From CAVWCQ01 sp963753545 (lineage in GTDB: Bacteria > Chloroflexota > Anaerolineae > Aggregatilineales > Aggregatilineaceae), in assembly GCA_963753545.1 (NCBI GenBank), contig CAVWCQ010000011.1, positions 62,001 to 126,000 on the forward strand: a stretch of DNA of 64,000 nucleotides. Reading direction: 5' to 3'. Positions within the stretch are counted from its first letter, which is position 1. Every line of letters starts with the position of its first letter. The notes beneath the pieces are model-generated. The model was not told the origin of the DNA. It saw only the letters and a program-made list of their open reading frames with translations, and did not search any database. Of the stretch, positions 1 through 8,571 are shown piece by piece. The translations under genes were made by a program, and so were the position numbers.

Positions 1-1
1 A

Positions 2-691
2 TCTACCGGGCGGCGGCTGCTGGCGCTGCACGCTCAACACGCGCAGCAGGTGTGGATGGTTGCGGAGAACTGGCGGTATGAACCCGCCTTCCGGCAGGTT
101 GCTGAGATTATCGGCAGCGGCGAGATCGGGCGGCCCTTCCTGGTAACGATGCTGCTGCGCATCGATATGAGTCCCAGGAACAAGTATTATCACACTGAAT
201 GGCGGCGAACCGGGACATGGCAGGGCGGCTTTTTAATGGACGGGGGCGTGCATCATATCGCGGCCCTGCGCCAGATGATCGGGGAAATAAGCGAGGTGAG
301 CGCCATCAGCGCCTTACAGCGGCCCGATCTGCCCCCTACTGATACGCTGAGCGCGGCCCTGCGCTTCGATAATGGCGCAGTCGGCTGTTATAGTGTGACC
401 TATGCCGCCGGATCGCCCTGGCCCTCAGTGGTGCGCGTCGTTGGAGAAAAAGGATCGCTGGCCCTCATCGAGCGGGAACGCATCGAAATTACCGTGGATG
501 GAACCACGCGGGAAATCAGCGTGCCACCCGTCGGCAGCGTCGGGGAAGAACTGGCCGCCTTTGCCGCGTCGATCCGGGACGGCGTGCCGCATGCCAATTC
601 GCCAAGCGAAGCGCTGCAAGATGTGGCTGTGATCGAGGCGATGTTACGATCCGCGCAGACCGGGCAGCGTGTCCAGCCGGAACGGGTTTAA
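2..691 (+). CDS. Gfo/Idh/MocA family oxidoreductase, 3' part
   Basis: The reading frame is open from the window edge, so the N-terminal Rossmann NAD(P)-binding half lies outside and only about 229 C-terminal residues are seen. The segment VAENWRYEPAF followed by a run like SGEIGRP is typical of the start of the C-terminal alpha/beta domain of Gfo/Idh/MocA dehydrogenases. This domain binds a sugar, inositol or similar polyol. GGVHHI (around 245-262) matches the conserved GxHxxD-type catalytic area. Substrate cannot be told. An intrinsic terminator follows at 735. Confidence 0.85.
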   Translation, partial: STGRRLLALHAQHAQQVWMVAENWRYEPAFRQVAEIIGSGEIGRPFLVTMLLRIDMSPRNKYYHTEWRRTGTWQGGFLMDGGVHHIAALRQMIGEISEVSAISALQRPDLPPTDTLSAALRFDNGAVGCYSVTYAAGSPWPSVVRVVGEKGSLALIERERIEITVDGTTREISVPPVGSVGEELAAFAASIRDGVPHANSPSEALQDVAVIEAMLRSAQTGQRVQPERV

Positions 692-734
692 AGCAGTTTC
701 ACCGCGGAGAGCGCGGAGAAACGCAAAGAAAGAG

Positions 735-766
735 AAGGGCGTGTTTTCATTACACGCCCTTATTTA
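735..766 (+). terminator. Intrinsic terminator after the oxidoreductase
   Basis: A perfect 9-bp stem (735-743 with 753-761) with a 9-nt loop is followed by TTATTTAT. It ends the transcript of the upstream oxidoreductase. Confidence 0.75.
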
Positions 767-1363
767 TGCCAATTGCGCAGCTAAATAGCATAAAAGACCC
801 TGTTGTTGATCACTTCAGACCGTTTCATTGATCATTTAAGAATAGTGTCATAGATATACTTTTAGTGTGTTTTTCTCGTGTTCTAACTTTCGGTGAAAAA
901 TAGTTGATCACTTCTTCTCGTAGCGATTCCCAGAATCATATTTTTTGGGGGGTGTCACAAACCGTTCTCTAACGGTTCCTATACTTCTGCCGCGACCCCC
1001 CCAAAACGGGCGCAACGGGGCAGGGTTATACCGCATCTATTTCAAGCATAGCACAGATTTCTCCCTAAAATACTCCTTTAAAGTTGAACTTTAAGTACTA
1101 ATTACGAGATAGAGGTCTTGCAAAACACAAAAAAGGGTAGGGCGGCTGACAGGAGGTCGCCCCAATATGCGTCAAGTTAAGAAATAGACATTGTGGGTAG
1201 CGGGCGCACACCTCACCCCGGCTGAACGGAAAAGCATGTTCAGCCGACCCTCTCCAGACTTCGCTGGAGAGGGTGAGGAGATGGCACTTAACGGCTTGGC
1301 GGCATCAGTACAAAAATCAGGGCGCAGCGGCTTAGCTTCGCACACTGGCAGCGCCCCGACGGA
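767..1363. repeat. Gene-free spacer with structured hairpin elements
   Basis: No credible gene is seen in about 600 nt. Two structured elements stand out. One at 943-1006 pairs TTTTGGGGGG with CCCCCCAAAA and encloses a second hairpin, AACCGTT/AACGGTT (960-977). The other at 1211-1278 has an outer CCTCACC/GGTGAGG stem enclosing GGCTGAAC/GTTCAGCC and CCCTCTCCA/TGGAGAGGG, a three-way-junction layout. At 1321-1343 lies one copy of a short element (GCAGCGGCTTAGCTTCGCAC) that recurs at about 3986 and, as a longer variant, at 6918. Confidence 0.6.
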
Positions 1364-2512
1364 TTAGGGGCGGAAGGGAATTTGCACGGTGATGACCGTG
1401 CCCTGCCCCGGCGCGCTGTCCATATGGAACTGACCACCCAAGCGCCGCGCCCGCTGCTCCATATTGCGCAGGCCGAAACTCGTGGAATGTCCGGCTTCTG
1501 TCAGGTCGAAACCGCGCCCGTTATCCTCGACGGTCAGATGCAGCTTATTGCTCACTTCGCGCACGGTGATATGAACCTGAGTCGCCTGGGCATGGCGCGC
1601 TACATTGGAGAGCGCCTCGCGCACGATCTGGGTCAGAGAGTGGCGTTCCTGCTGGGTGAGCACGCGCAGTGATGACGGCACATCAACCACCGCTTCGATG
1701 CGAGCGAAGTCGTGGAAGTGGCGGGCAAGATTGGCAAGCTGCTGGCCGAACGTGACCTGTTCGTCCCGTGCGGTTCGCAGATTGCGGATATACATGCGAA
1801 TATCCTCAATGATTGTGTTCAGATCGTTGAGGATGCCGTTATACTGCTTTTCCTGCTCCGGCGTCATGGGGAACTGGCCTCGCAGAATCTCCAGTTTCAT
1901 GCCGACCGCATAAACCGATTGAATCACGCCATCATGAAGTTCCATACCAATACGGTCGCGCTCACGGCTGACGGTCATTGACTGGAGCTTTTCGGAAAGC
2001 TGTGCATTCTCAATGGCAACCGCAGCATGTTTCGCCAGCAGGGTGATCAGCCGCTCGTCATTCTCGCTAAATGGTTTGCCATCCAGTGGATCGGTGAGAT
2101 AGAGATTGCCCAGCCGTTCACCCCGGCTGATAATCGGCACGCCGAGAAAGCGAGTCATCGATGGGTGATGACCGCAGAATCCGGCAGAACGCGGGTCTTT
2201 GGAGAGATCATCCAGGCGGATCGGCTCATCCGATTCGAGGATGGCCCCCAACAGACCCAGTCCGCGCGGCTCATGTTCAATGCCGCGCACCGTTCCCGCA
2301 TCCAGACCGGATGTAATAAACGCTTTGAGAGTGCCATCTTCGTTGGGCACGCCAAGAGCCGCGTAACGGGCTTCAGCCAATTCGCGGGCAATATCGGTGA
2401 TTGTCTGCAGAGTGCGGGGCAGGCTAAGCTCGCTGGTGACGGCTGCCGCGGCCCGGCTGAGCGCACTGAGCATGCTCTCGTGTTTGCTAAAAGGAATTGA
2501 CGCATCGGTCAT
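1364..2512 (-). CDS. Cytoplasmic GAF-domain sensor histidine kinase (NarL/DesK class)
   Basis: The 382-residue protein has a GAF sensory domain (about 27-170), a HisKA_3 dimerisation segment with the phosphoacceptor His in ELHDG (about residue 193), and a C-terminal HATPase_c domain with an N-box (NVARHA), G1 box DNGRGF and a GLRNM G2 region. There is no signal peptide or transmembrane helix, so it senses a cytoplasmic cue such as a small ligand or redox state; which one is not visible. The gene is divergent from a NarL-type response regulator across a 201-bp shared spacer. The two are almost certainly a two-component pair. Confidence 0.93.
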   Translation of the reverse strand: MTDASIPFSKHESMLSALSRAAAAVTSELSLPRTLQTITDIARELAEARYAALGVPNEDGTLKAFITSGLDAGTVRGIEHEPRGLGLLGAILESDEPIRLDDLSKDPRSAGFCGHHPSMTRFLGVPIISRGERLGNLYLTDPLDGKPFSENDERLITLLAKHAAVAIENAQLSEKLQSMTVSRERDRIGMELHDGVIQSVYAVGMKLEILRGQFPMTPEQEKQYNGILNDLNTIIEDIRMYIRNLRTARDEQVTFGQQLANLARHFHDFARIEAVVDVPSSLRVLTQQERHSLTQIVREALSNVARHAQATQVHITVREVSNKLHLTVEDNGRGFDLTEAGHSTSFGLRNMEQRARRLGGQFHMDSAPGQGTVITVQIPFRP

Positions 2513-2651
2513 GGGTTTTCGAATTTGACCCCTGTTCTATTCTGGCTTAGTATTTGTTTTCAGTTATAACTCGCATCGATAACGATAAAATTAAAAATCA
2601 AGAAAAAATGATGTCAAGGTATTTTTGACTGGTTTTTAGCCCGCCACATTG

Positions 2652-2657
2652 TATAAT
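2652..2657 (+). promoter_or_regulatory. Candidate -10 box for the response regulator
   Basis: TATAAT lies 57 nt before the response-regulator start. The nearest TTGACT upstream is 21 nt away, longer than the usual 17, so the -35 assignment is weak. Confidence 0.35.
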
Positions 2658-2713
2658 TTGGGCGGCGACCAGCTGTCACACAACAATTCGTCAAGATATT
2701 TTAGAAACCAGCC

Positions 2714-3403
2714 ATGTCGGAGAAACAAGTGACCCCACTACGTATCCTGATCGTAGACGATCATGCCGTCGTTCGTGCCGGACTTAAAGCGCTGCTGGAA
2801 CAGCAGCCCGACTTTAATGTCGTGGGCGAGGCCGAAAACGGGATCGAAGCCGTTCGCCAGTCCGTCGCTCACCAGCCGGATATTGTTGTCATGGATATCC
2901 GCATGCCGGGCGGACTGTCGGGCATCGAAGCCTGTGAACAGATCGTCGATGCACTCCCTGGTATTAAAGTCATCATGCTCACCTCGTATGCCGAGGATGA
3001 ACTGGTGATGGATGCCGTGCGGGCGGGCGCAGTCGGATACGTTCTCAAGCGTGTCGGCAGCAGCGATCTGATAGATGCCATTCGCACTGTTGGGCGCGGC
3101 GACGCACTGATCGATCCCAGCATGACCAAAGCCTTACTTGAAGAAGTCCGCCAGGCCGCCCAGGTCAAGGAAGCATCGGCTTTCTCTGAACTGACTCCCC
3201 AGGAAATGCGCATTCTGGCCCTGATGGTCGAAGGTCTGACCAACCGCGAGATCGCCGCACAGTTGTTCCTGGGCGAGGGCACGGTTCGGAACTACGTTGG
3301 TAACATTCTGAGCAAGCTCCAGGTATCCAACCGGGCCGAAGCCGCCGTCTTTGCCGTTAAGAACCATATCGAGCGCCATCTTCCCACCGACGACGATCAC
3401 TAG
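2714..3403 (+). CDS. NarL/FixJ-family response regulator
   Basis: The 229-residue protein has a receiver domain with the acidic pair VDD near residues 14-16, the phosphoacceptor Asp in VVMDIRMPG (about D61), a conserved Thr/Ser in MLTSY and a Lys in LKR. A LuxR-type helix-turn-helix follows (about 160-225, LTPQEMRILALM... LTNREIAA). It should be phosphorylated by the divergent GAF histidine kinase and bind DNA as a dimer. Targets are not evident; the shared spacer may be one of them. Confidence 0.94.
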   Translation: MSEKQVTPLRILIVDDHAVVRAGLKALLEQQPDFNVVGEAENGIEAVRQSVAHQPDIVVMDIRMPGGLSGIEACEQIVDALPGIKVIMLTSYAEDELVMDAVRAGAVGYVLKRVGSSDLIDAIRTVGRGDALIDPSMTKALLEEVRQAAQVKEASAFSELTPQEMRILALMVEGLTNREIAAQLFLGEGTVRNYVGNILSKLQVSNRAEAAVFAVKNHIERHLPTDDDH

Positions 3404-3460
3404 CCTCTCCCTATATCCCTCCCCACTGAGTGGAGAGGGACTTAACTGTTCAGGGACAGT

Positions 3461-3892
3461 CTAAGCCTGTTCGTGAGGCGGAATGAGCCGTTTCGACACC
3501 AGCCGCAGAACGGTCAGCACGAACCAGCCCATTAGAGTCGCGCCTGCTGCCAGCACATACAGCCTGGATCCTGTCGTCATCCCAATAATCGCAACCAACC
3601 AGATCGAGGCGGCGGTAGTCAGTTCGTGTACCTGATGCTCACCGCGTATGATGACCCCGGCTCCCAAAAAGCCGATGCCGACGATCACATTTGCCAGAAT
3701 GCGCGATGAAGCGTCAGCCCCATAGAGGCCGCGTGCCAGGACGGTCACCAGCGCCGACGCCAGCCCAACCAGCATATGGGTGCGCAGGCCAGCGGGTCTA
3801 TGCCGCCATTCGCGGTCCAGCCCGATGAGACCAGACAGCAGCAGCGCCACCGTGATCGGAATCAGTGCATCGAGTTGTTCGTGAATGCTCAT
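3461..3892 (-). CDS. MgtC/SapB family membrane protein
   Basis: The 143-residue protein has four predicted membrane segments and the hallmark motifs GLDREW, RTHMLVGLASA and GIGFLGAGVI of the MgtC/SapB N-terminal domain. Family members modulate magnesium homeostasis or the F-type ATPase, but many have no tested role. This is the short form without the C-terminal ACT-like domain. It is convergent with the response regulator and separated from it by a weak hairpin (CCCTCC/GGAGAGGG). Confidence 0.9.
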   Translation of the reverse strand: MSIHEQLDALIPITVALLLSGLIGLDREWRHRPAGLRTHMLVGLASALVTVLARGLYGADASSRILANVIVGIGFLGAGVIIRGEHQVHELTTAASIWLVAIIGMTTGSRLYVLAAGATLMGWFVLTVLRLVSKRLIPPHEQA

Positions 3893-4176
3893 GATCAGTC
3901 CTGGTGCAGCGGCTTAGCGGCTACGCTGCACGCATACAGCGCCTACGAAATTGGGCGCGGCAAGCAGCGCCCCTACAAAACTGGACGCAGCGGCTTAGCT
4001 TCGCACGCCGAACGCAAAGCAGCACCCGTGCAACCTGTGATTGCCTCACGATTGTTCAAAACTATAATCTTCTGGCAGGGGTAGCGGCTAGTGCAAAAGA
4101 TCATGGGCATCCTGTGCGATTAGCACACGGCTGTATTTGAGGCGGTACGCAGAGAATTAAGCCGGACGCAGGGGTG
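3893..4176. repeat. Intergenic spacer with degenerate REP-like copies
   Basis: No gene is seen. The stretch holds two copies of the GCAGCGGCTTAGC element (about 3904 and 3986) plus AGCGCCCCTACAAAAC-like pieces. These resemble the copies at 1321 and 6918. Such short palindromic elements are usually non-coding dispersed repeats. Confidence 0.5.
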
Positions 4177-5625
4177 CTACAAATCGTCAGCTTCGTTCTC
4201 AAAAGGGGTGCGGCGGTCATGCTCCTCGACGCCCGATCCGTAGCCGTTGCCACCCGACGATCCAAACCCCATGTAGCGGCGCGGCATCAGATCGTCGCCG
4301 CTGCTGAGCTGGTTGGTCAGGCTGCCAATCGACTGGCGCAGCGTGGCGAGGGTCACGATCCGCTGGTGGTTGTGCGCAGCCAGCATGCGGGCGTGCAGGG
4401 CCACTTCACGGACAAAAGCGCCCGTCTGCCCCACCAACTCCGGCACAACGGCGACGTGTTCCGCCTGCCACTGCGGACCCATGTAGTGCTCCAACATGGT
4501 GCGGGCAAGGTCTTCGTCCTGGATGGGCGGGATCACGACAATACGATCCATACGGCCCGGACGCTTGGCGATTCGTTCATCAATCACTTCGGGATAATTC
4601 GTGGTTGCCAGCAGCAGCGCGCCGCGCGGATTGTTGGGCGACTCCAGGCCGTCCAGCACGTTGAGAATGCGCGCCTTGTCGTCCTTGCGCAGATAGACGT
4701 CAATTTCCTCAACGATAAGCAGGACGGGATAACCCGCGTTCGCCACCACGTTAAGCGCGTGGTGAATCTTGTGGAAGGACGCGCCATCATCATCAGCCCC
4801 AGAGACATAGACAACCACACGCTTTTTCCGCAGGGCGAGTTTAGCCATTGCCGCGCAGAGCATCGTCTTGCCCGTGCCAGGAGGACCAACCAGCAGCAGC
4901 TTGCGGAACGGCGCGAGGTTCAATTCCTGGTAGATCGGCACGCCGTCCTTAAAAAAGGCTTCCATATCGGAGCGCAGATCGTCCTTGATGCGCGCCGGGA
5001 GGATCACCTCGTCCCATTCCACCGTCGGCTTAAAATAGGCGTTGGTCCCGCCGATGATATAGACATCCTGGCGGCGGCTGGGACGGCGCACCGCTTCATT
5101 ACAGAGCGACTCGAAATGCACCCAGGCGTCAAGGTATTCCTGGGGGACAATGGCAATCGAGATAATATTCGGATCGTCGTCGCGATAGTAGGAACTGACG
5201 TAGATGACCTGGAAGGGATCGGAACCCGCTTTGAAGTGAAAGGCAAACGCGCCGACGGTTTCGCCCAGCACGGCTTTACGCCCTGGCACCACGTATTCAC
5301 TGATCGAAATCACCTGATCGCAGTCAAGCTGCTCGACGCTCACATAGGACGTTTTGCCACGCAGGCGGCGGGGGGCTTTGATCCGGGATTGGGCAAGCTG
5401 GTTACCACAGCTTTCGGATGCCCACAACAGGTGATAGGGCTGACCAGCGAACCGTTCTTCCCACAGCGCCTTGGCCCACAAGGCCAGACGTTCGTATCGC
5501 ATCATCCAGTTCGGTGAATTCATCGCATCCCCTGATCCCATTCCCGCGTTAAAATTTTTCCGTAATAACAATGAGCGTCGCACGTCACGAGTTCCTTTCA
5601 TACCTTCCTCGATTGTAACATGCAA
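4177..5625 (-). CDS. AAA+ ATPase of the CbxX/FtsH-like type
   Basis: This is a AAA+ protein of up to 482 residues. The N-terminal 200 residues resemble no named domain. Then come Walker A GPPGTGKT (about 247-254), Walker B LLIVEEID (about 302-309), sensor-1 ATTNYPE and an arginine-finger region KRPGRMD. The first acidic Walker B residue is Glu rather than the usual Asp. The start is uncertain: the first Met, a Met at 5601 just after GAGGAAGG, or an internal Met are all possible. Two FHA proteins lie next to it on the same strand, suggesting a phosphorylation-linked remodelling role (inference). Confidence 0.85.
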   Translation of the reverse strand: MHVTIEEGMKGTRDVRRSLLLRKNFNAGMGSGDAMNSPNWMMRYERLALWAKALWEERFAGQPYHLLWASESCGNQLAQSRIKAPRRLRGKTSYVSVEQLDCDQVISISEYVVPGRKAVLGETVGAFAFHFKAGSDPFQVIYVSSYYRDDDPNIISIAIVPQEYLDAWVHFESLCNEAVRRPSRRQDVYIIGGTNAYFKPTVEWDEVILPARIKDDLRSDMEAFFKDGVPIYQELNLAPFRKLLLVGPPGTGKTMLCAAMAKLALRKKRVVVYVSGADDDGASFHKIHHALNVVANAGYPVLLIVEEIDVYLRKDDKARILNVLDGLESPNNPRGALLLATTNYPEVIDERIAKRPGRMDRIVVIPPIQDEDLARTMLEHYMGPQWQAEHVAVVPELVGQTGAFVREVALHARMLAAHNHQRIVTLATLRQSIGSLTNQLSSGDDLMPRRYMGFGSSGGNGYGSGVEEHDRRTPFENEADDL

Positions 5626-5724
5626 CCCGGCAATTTCCAGCCCCCGGATGTTTGGGAATGGGACAGCAGAAGATAACCAGGACTGAACACAGCCCCGGCT
5701 GGGGATCAGCGCACGCGGAGAAAC

Positions 5725-6240
5725 CTAGTGAGGCGCAGTTCCGCTAAACACAAACCGGATTGTCAGCGACAGGCGGCCCAATTCTAAATGATCGCCATCC
5801 TTCAGAACGTAAGGCACAAACGGAGCGAGCCGCCCGCCATTGAGCCATGTTCCGTTAGCGCTGCCCAAATCTTTGACCAGATAACCGTCAGGAGTCTGGG
5901 CGATTACCACATGATGGCGCGATACCCCCAGCAGATAGCCCCGGTACGGTGACAGATCGATGATGTTAGCCCGATCATTGACCGTGATACGACCCAGCAC
6001 AAATTCAGTATCCGTAACCAGAACTGGTGCCGGTCGATCTGGGATGAAAAGCGCCACCTGGACAAGGCCGGGCATCATCCCCGGTTGAGGCACCGAAGAT
6101 AAGGGCGACAGAGTTGGTATCTCATCGCCACCCGTGCGCGGGGGTACCATCAGGGTGTCGTTGTCATTATCTACCGGTTTTTCAGGGGGTCGTTCCTGAT
6201 AGGAAAGAGACCGGTTCCCCACAATTCCGTCGGACATCAT
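5725..6240 (-). CDS. FHA-domain protein (paralogue A)
   Basis: The 171-residue protein has an N-terminal disordered, proline-rich stretch and one FHA domain near the C-terminus. The motifs LGR, GVSRHH and LGSANGTWLNG are the phosphothreonine-binding signature. FHA domains read pThr peptides made by Ser/Thr kinases. ATG at 6240 is preferred because TTGAGGGG sits just upstream; the longer frame would start at TTG. It is a close paralogue of the next gene and lies 99 bp from the AAA+ gene. Confidence 0.9.
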   Translation of the reverse strand: MMSDGIVGNRSLSYQERPPEKPVDNDNDTLMVPPRTGGDEIPTLSPLSSVPQPGMMPGLVQVALFIPDRPAPVLVTDTEFVLGRITVNDRANIIDLSPYRGYLLGVSRHHVVIAQTPDGYLVKDLGSANGTWLNGGRLAPFVPYVLKDGDHLELGRLSLTIRFVFSGTAPH

Positions 6241-6385
6241 ATATCCCCTCAAGACTAATCCCGTTTTATATGCATATATTAATCATGCGCCTTTTTGTCA
6301 TTTTTGGCTACTCCTTATTCATGAAATTCTGTAAAGAAATGTAAAAGCCAGGGAAAACCTGGCTCAAATGAGTGTCAGGAAAAGG

Positions 6386-6889
6386 TTAGTTGGAAAGAGT
6401 TTCGTTAAAAATATAACGGAGTGTCAGTGAGAGGCAGCCCAGTTGAATTTGATCGCCGTCAGTCAGGAGATAGGGCACAAACCCGGAAAGGCGAATGCCA
6501 TTCAACCATGTTCCATTGGCACTGCCCAGATCTTTGATGGTAAGGCCGCCCGGCGTATAAGTGAGGGACGCGTGGTTGCGTGAAACGCCCAGCGCATAAC
6601 CTCGGTAGGGCGACAGATTAACCGTATTCGAACGATCCTGCTCCATCGTCCGGCCCAGCACACATTCGGTATCGCTGATTACAAGCGGCTCTGAACGGCC
6701 AGAGAAATACAACAAAATCCGTATGGAAGGATGCACAAGACGAGGCTGGACATGATCAAAGGCTGATGCAGAGGTGTTCAGCGGTCCATTAGCAACGTCA
6801 GCCGTTTGGAGGACCGGAACTGGTTCGCCATCATCTACGGGGGCAGGACCAACGGGCGCAAGGTGGCCTAATTCATCTGACATTGTCAT
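6386..6889 (-). CDS. FHA-domain protein (paralogue B)
   Basis: This 167-residue protein is organised like its neighbour: a variable N-terminus followed by an FHA domain with VLGR, GVSRNH and LGSANGTWLNG. The two share the unusual phrase NLSPYRGY / DLSPYRGY before the phosphate-binding SR.H motif. A purine-rich TAAGGAC precedes the ATG. Tandem duplication is likely. A third FHA protein at 56936 shares the same lead-in, so these form a local subfamily. Confidence 0.9.
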   Translation of the reverse strand: MTMSDELGHLAPVGPAPVDDGEPVPVLQTADVANGPLNTSASAFDHVQPRLVHPSIRILLYFSGRSEPLVISDTECVLGRTMEQDRSNTVNLSPYRGYALGVSRNHASLTYTPGGLTIKDLGSANGTWLNGIRLSGFVPYLLTDGDQIQLGCLSLTLRYIFNETLSN

Positions 6890-7092
6890 TGTCCTTACAA
6901 CCTATCCGTAAATCATTGGGCGCAGCGACTTCGCGGCTTAGCTTCGCACGCAGCACGCAAAGCAACGCCCCTGCAAAAACGAATATAAGGATAGATACTT
7001 AGAACTAACCCGACGCCACATATTCCTATGATGCCTTGTTTTTCGCCGTTTGCCTAGCCTATTTCTGTGAATTCCCGTAAAGAACAAGGGAC
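6890..7092. repeat. Spacer with a REP-like hairpin element
   Basis: No gene is seen. At 6917-6975 lies the longest copy of the dispersed element: GGGCG, a GC-rich middle with CTTAGCTTCGCACGC, then CGCCCCTGCAAAA. The flanking GGGCG/CGCCC can pair. Confidence 0.5.
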
Positions 7093-7710
7093 TTAACGAG
7101 CCAGAATCTGGCGCAAAGCCTCTTCCTCAATGGGTCCAGCACGCAGCACAACAGGCTGGTCGCCGTCAAAGCCCACCACAGTGGACGGAACACCGCCAGG
7201 GCATGGGCCGCCGTCCAGATAGAGGGCCACCGAATCGGACAGGTATTCAATTGCTTCGTGAATGGAACAGGCCGGTTTTTGATCGGAGATATTCGCGCTC
7301 GTCACCGCTAACACGCCGCCCACCGCCGCGATGATTGCCCGCGTCCGTGCATGATCCGGCACACGCACGCCCACCGTTGGCAATTGCGATAAATTGGCTG
7401 GCAGATCGTCCCGCTTGGGCAGAGCCAACGTGAGCGGGCCGGGCCAAAAGCGTTCGGCCAACCGCCGGGCTGCCGGAGGAAATACACTCGCCACCCATTC
7501 AACGGCTTCCATATCTGCCAGCAGGACGGGTACGGCTTTTTCGGGCAGGCGATTTTTAGCCGCATAAAGGCGATCAATGGCCTGGGCATCCAGGGCGCAT
7601 CCCACCCCATAAACCGTATCGGTTGGCAGCACAATCAGACTGCCCGCCCGGATCGCCTGCGCCGCCAAACGTTCCGCTTCAGGATAGGCAATTGATAAAA
7701 CGTGCGACAC
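7093..7710 (-). CDS. tsaC: L-threonylcarbamoyladenylate synthase (Sua5/YciO/YrdC family)
   Basis: The 205-residue protein has PTDTVYGVG near the N-terminus, KNRLPEK, WPGPLTL, VRVPDH and VTSANIS. All are conserved in the YrdC/Sua5 fold, which makes threonylcarbamoyl-AMP from Thr, bicarbonate and ATP for the t6A37 modification of ANN-decoding tRNAs. It is the short form without the Sua5 C-terminal domain. It overlaps the 3' end of prmC by 32 nt and is the last gene of a prfA-prmC-tsaC translation operon. Confidence 0.93.
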   Translation of the reverse strand: MSHVLSIAYPEAERLAAQAIRAGSLIVLPTDTVYGVGCALDAQAIDRLYAAKNRLPEKAVPVLLADMEAVEWVASVFPPAARRLAERFWPGPLTLALPKRDDLPANLSQLPTVGVRVPDHARTRAIIAAVGGVLAVTSANISDQKPACSIHEAIEYLSDSVALYLDGGPCPGGVPSTVVGFDGDQPVVLRAGPIEEEALRQILAR

Positions 7711-8569
7711 CTATTGAACTCCTCTCGATCCACACCACGCGATCAAACCCCGCATAATCGGGCAGAACTCGAACCCGCGCAGCAGGCAGCGCCGCCTGGG
7801 CCAAAGCCGCCACCCGCTCCCCCTGCCCCGCGCCGATCTCAAGCAGGGCCAACCCTGGAACAGCCAGCACGGCGGGAAGCTGGACCAGCAGCCGCCGGAC
7901 AAGATCAAGACCATCCGCGCCACCATCCAGGGCCAGACGCGGCTCCCAGCGCGCTACGGACAGGGTTTCCAGGTCGCCAGAAGGGATATAGGGCAGATTG
8001 GCAGCCACCAGATCAACCGTTTGCTCCGCCTTCACCAGTGGGGCGAGCAGATCACCCTGCACGAATTGTATCCGATCAACCATGCCCGCCCGCGCCGCGT
8101 TTTCCCGCGCCACAAGCAGCGCCTCCGCTGAGACATCAACTGCCGATACGACCGCGCAGGGAAGATGGACTGCCAGGGTGACAGCAATCGCCCCGCTGCC
8201 CGTACCCACGTCCACCACACGCTGAACATCGTGCTCACGCGCCCAGTCCAGCGCCGCTTCGATGAGATGTTCGGTCTCCGGGCGGGGAATCAGCACAGCC
8301 GGACTCACCAGCCAATCGCGATCAAAAAAAGCGCGCGTCCCGGTCAGATAGGGAACCGGCTCACCCGCTGCCCGCCGCTCGATCAACCGCTGGAACGAGT
8401 CCGACTGTACTGGGGTCAGGGTCCGTTCCGGATGGGCCAGCAGCGCGGGGCGGTCGATGCCCAGCACCGACATCAGCAGCAGAGAGGCGTCAATGGGTTC
8501 GGAATCAGAAGCCCCCGCCAGCGCCTTGCGCGCCCAGGCGAGGGCCTGATCAACGCTTTGCAGGAGGAC
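7679..8569 (-). CDS. prmC: Peptide chain release factor N5-glutamine methyltransferase
   Basis: This enzyme methylates the GGQ glutamine of RF1 and RF2 with SAM. The SAM-binding motif VVDVGTGSGAIAVTLA is present. The catalytic NPPY motif reads NLPY. The first in-frame ATG is at 8473, but the frame codes a convincing PrmC N-terminus (QALAWARKAL...IDASLLL) back to the prfA stop with no in-frame ATG, GTG or TTG. An ATG overlapping the prfA stop (8571-8569) is one base out of frame, so an indel near 8550-8570 is likely. It sits directly downstream of its substrate gene prfA. Confidence 0.88.
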   Translation of the reverse strand, partial: VLLQSVDQALAWARKALAGASDSEPIDASLLLMSVLGIDRPALLAHPERTLTPVQSDSFQRLIERRAAGEPVPYLTGTRAFFDRDWLVSPAVLIPRPETEHLIEAALDWAREHDVQRVVDVGTGSGAIAVTLAVHLPCAVVSAVDVSAEALLVARENAARAGMVDRIQFVQGDLLAPLVKAEQTVDLVAANLPYIPSGDLETLSVARWEPRLALDGGADGLDLVRRLLVQLPAVLAVPGLALLEIGAGQGERVAALAQAALPAARVRVLPDYAGFDRVVWIERSSIGVARFINCLS

Positions 8570-8571
8570 AT

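Noticed and set aside
4174..5517. A 447-codon plus-strand frame
   Set aside because: It lies wholly opposite the AAA+ ATPase gene, whose minus-strand frame carries Walker A, Walker B and the Arg finger. The plus frame has no domain and an odd composition.
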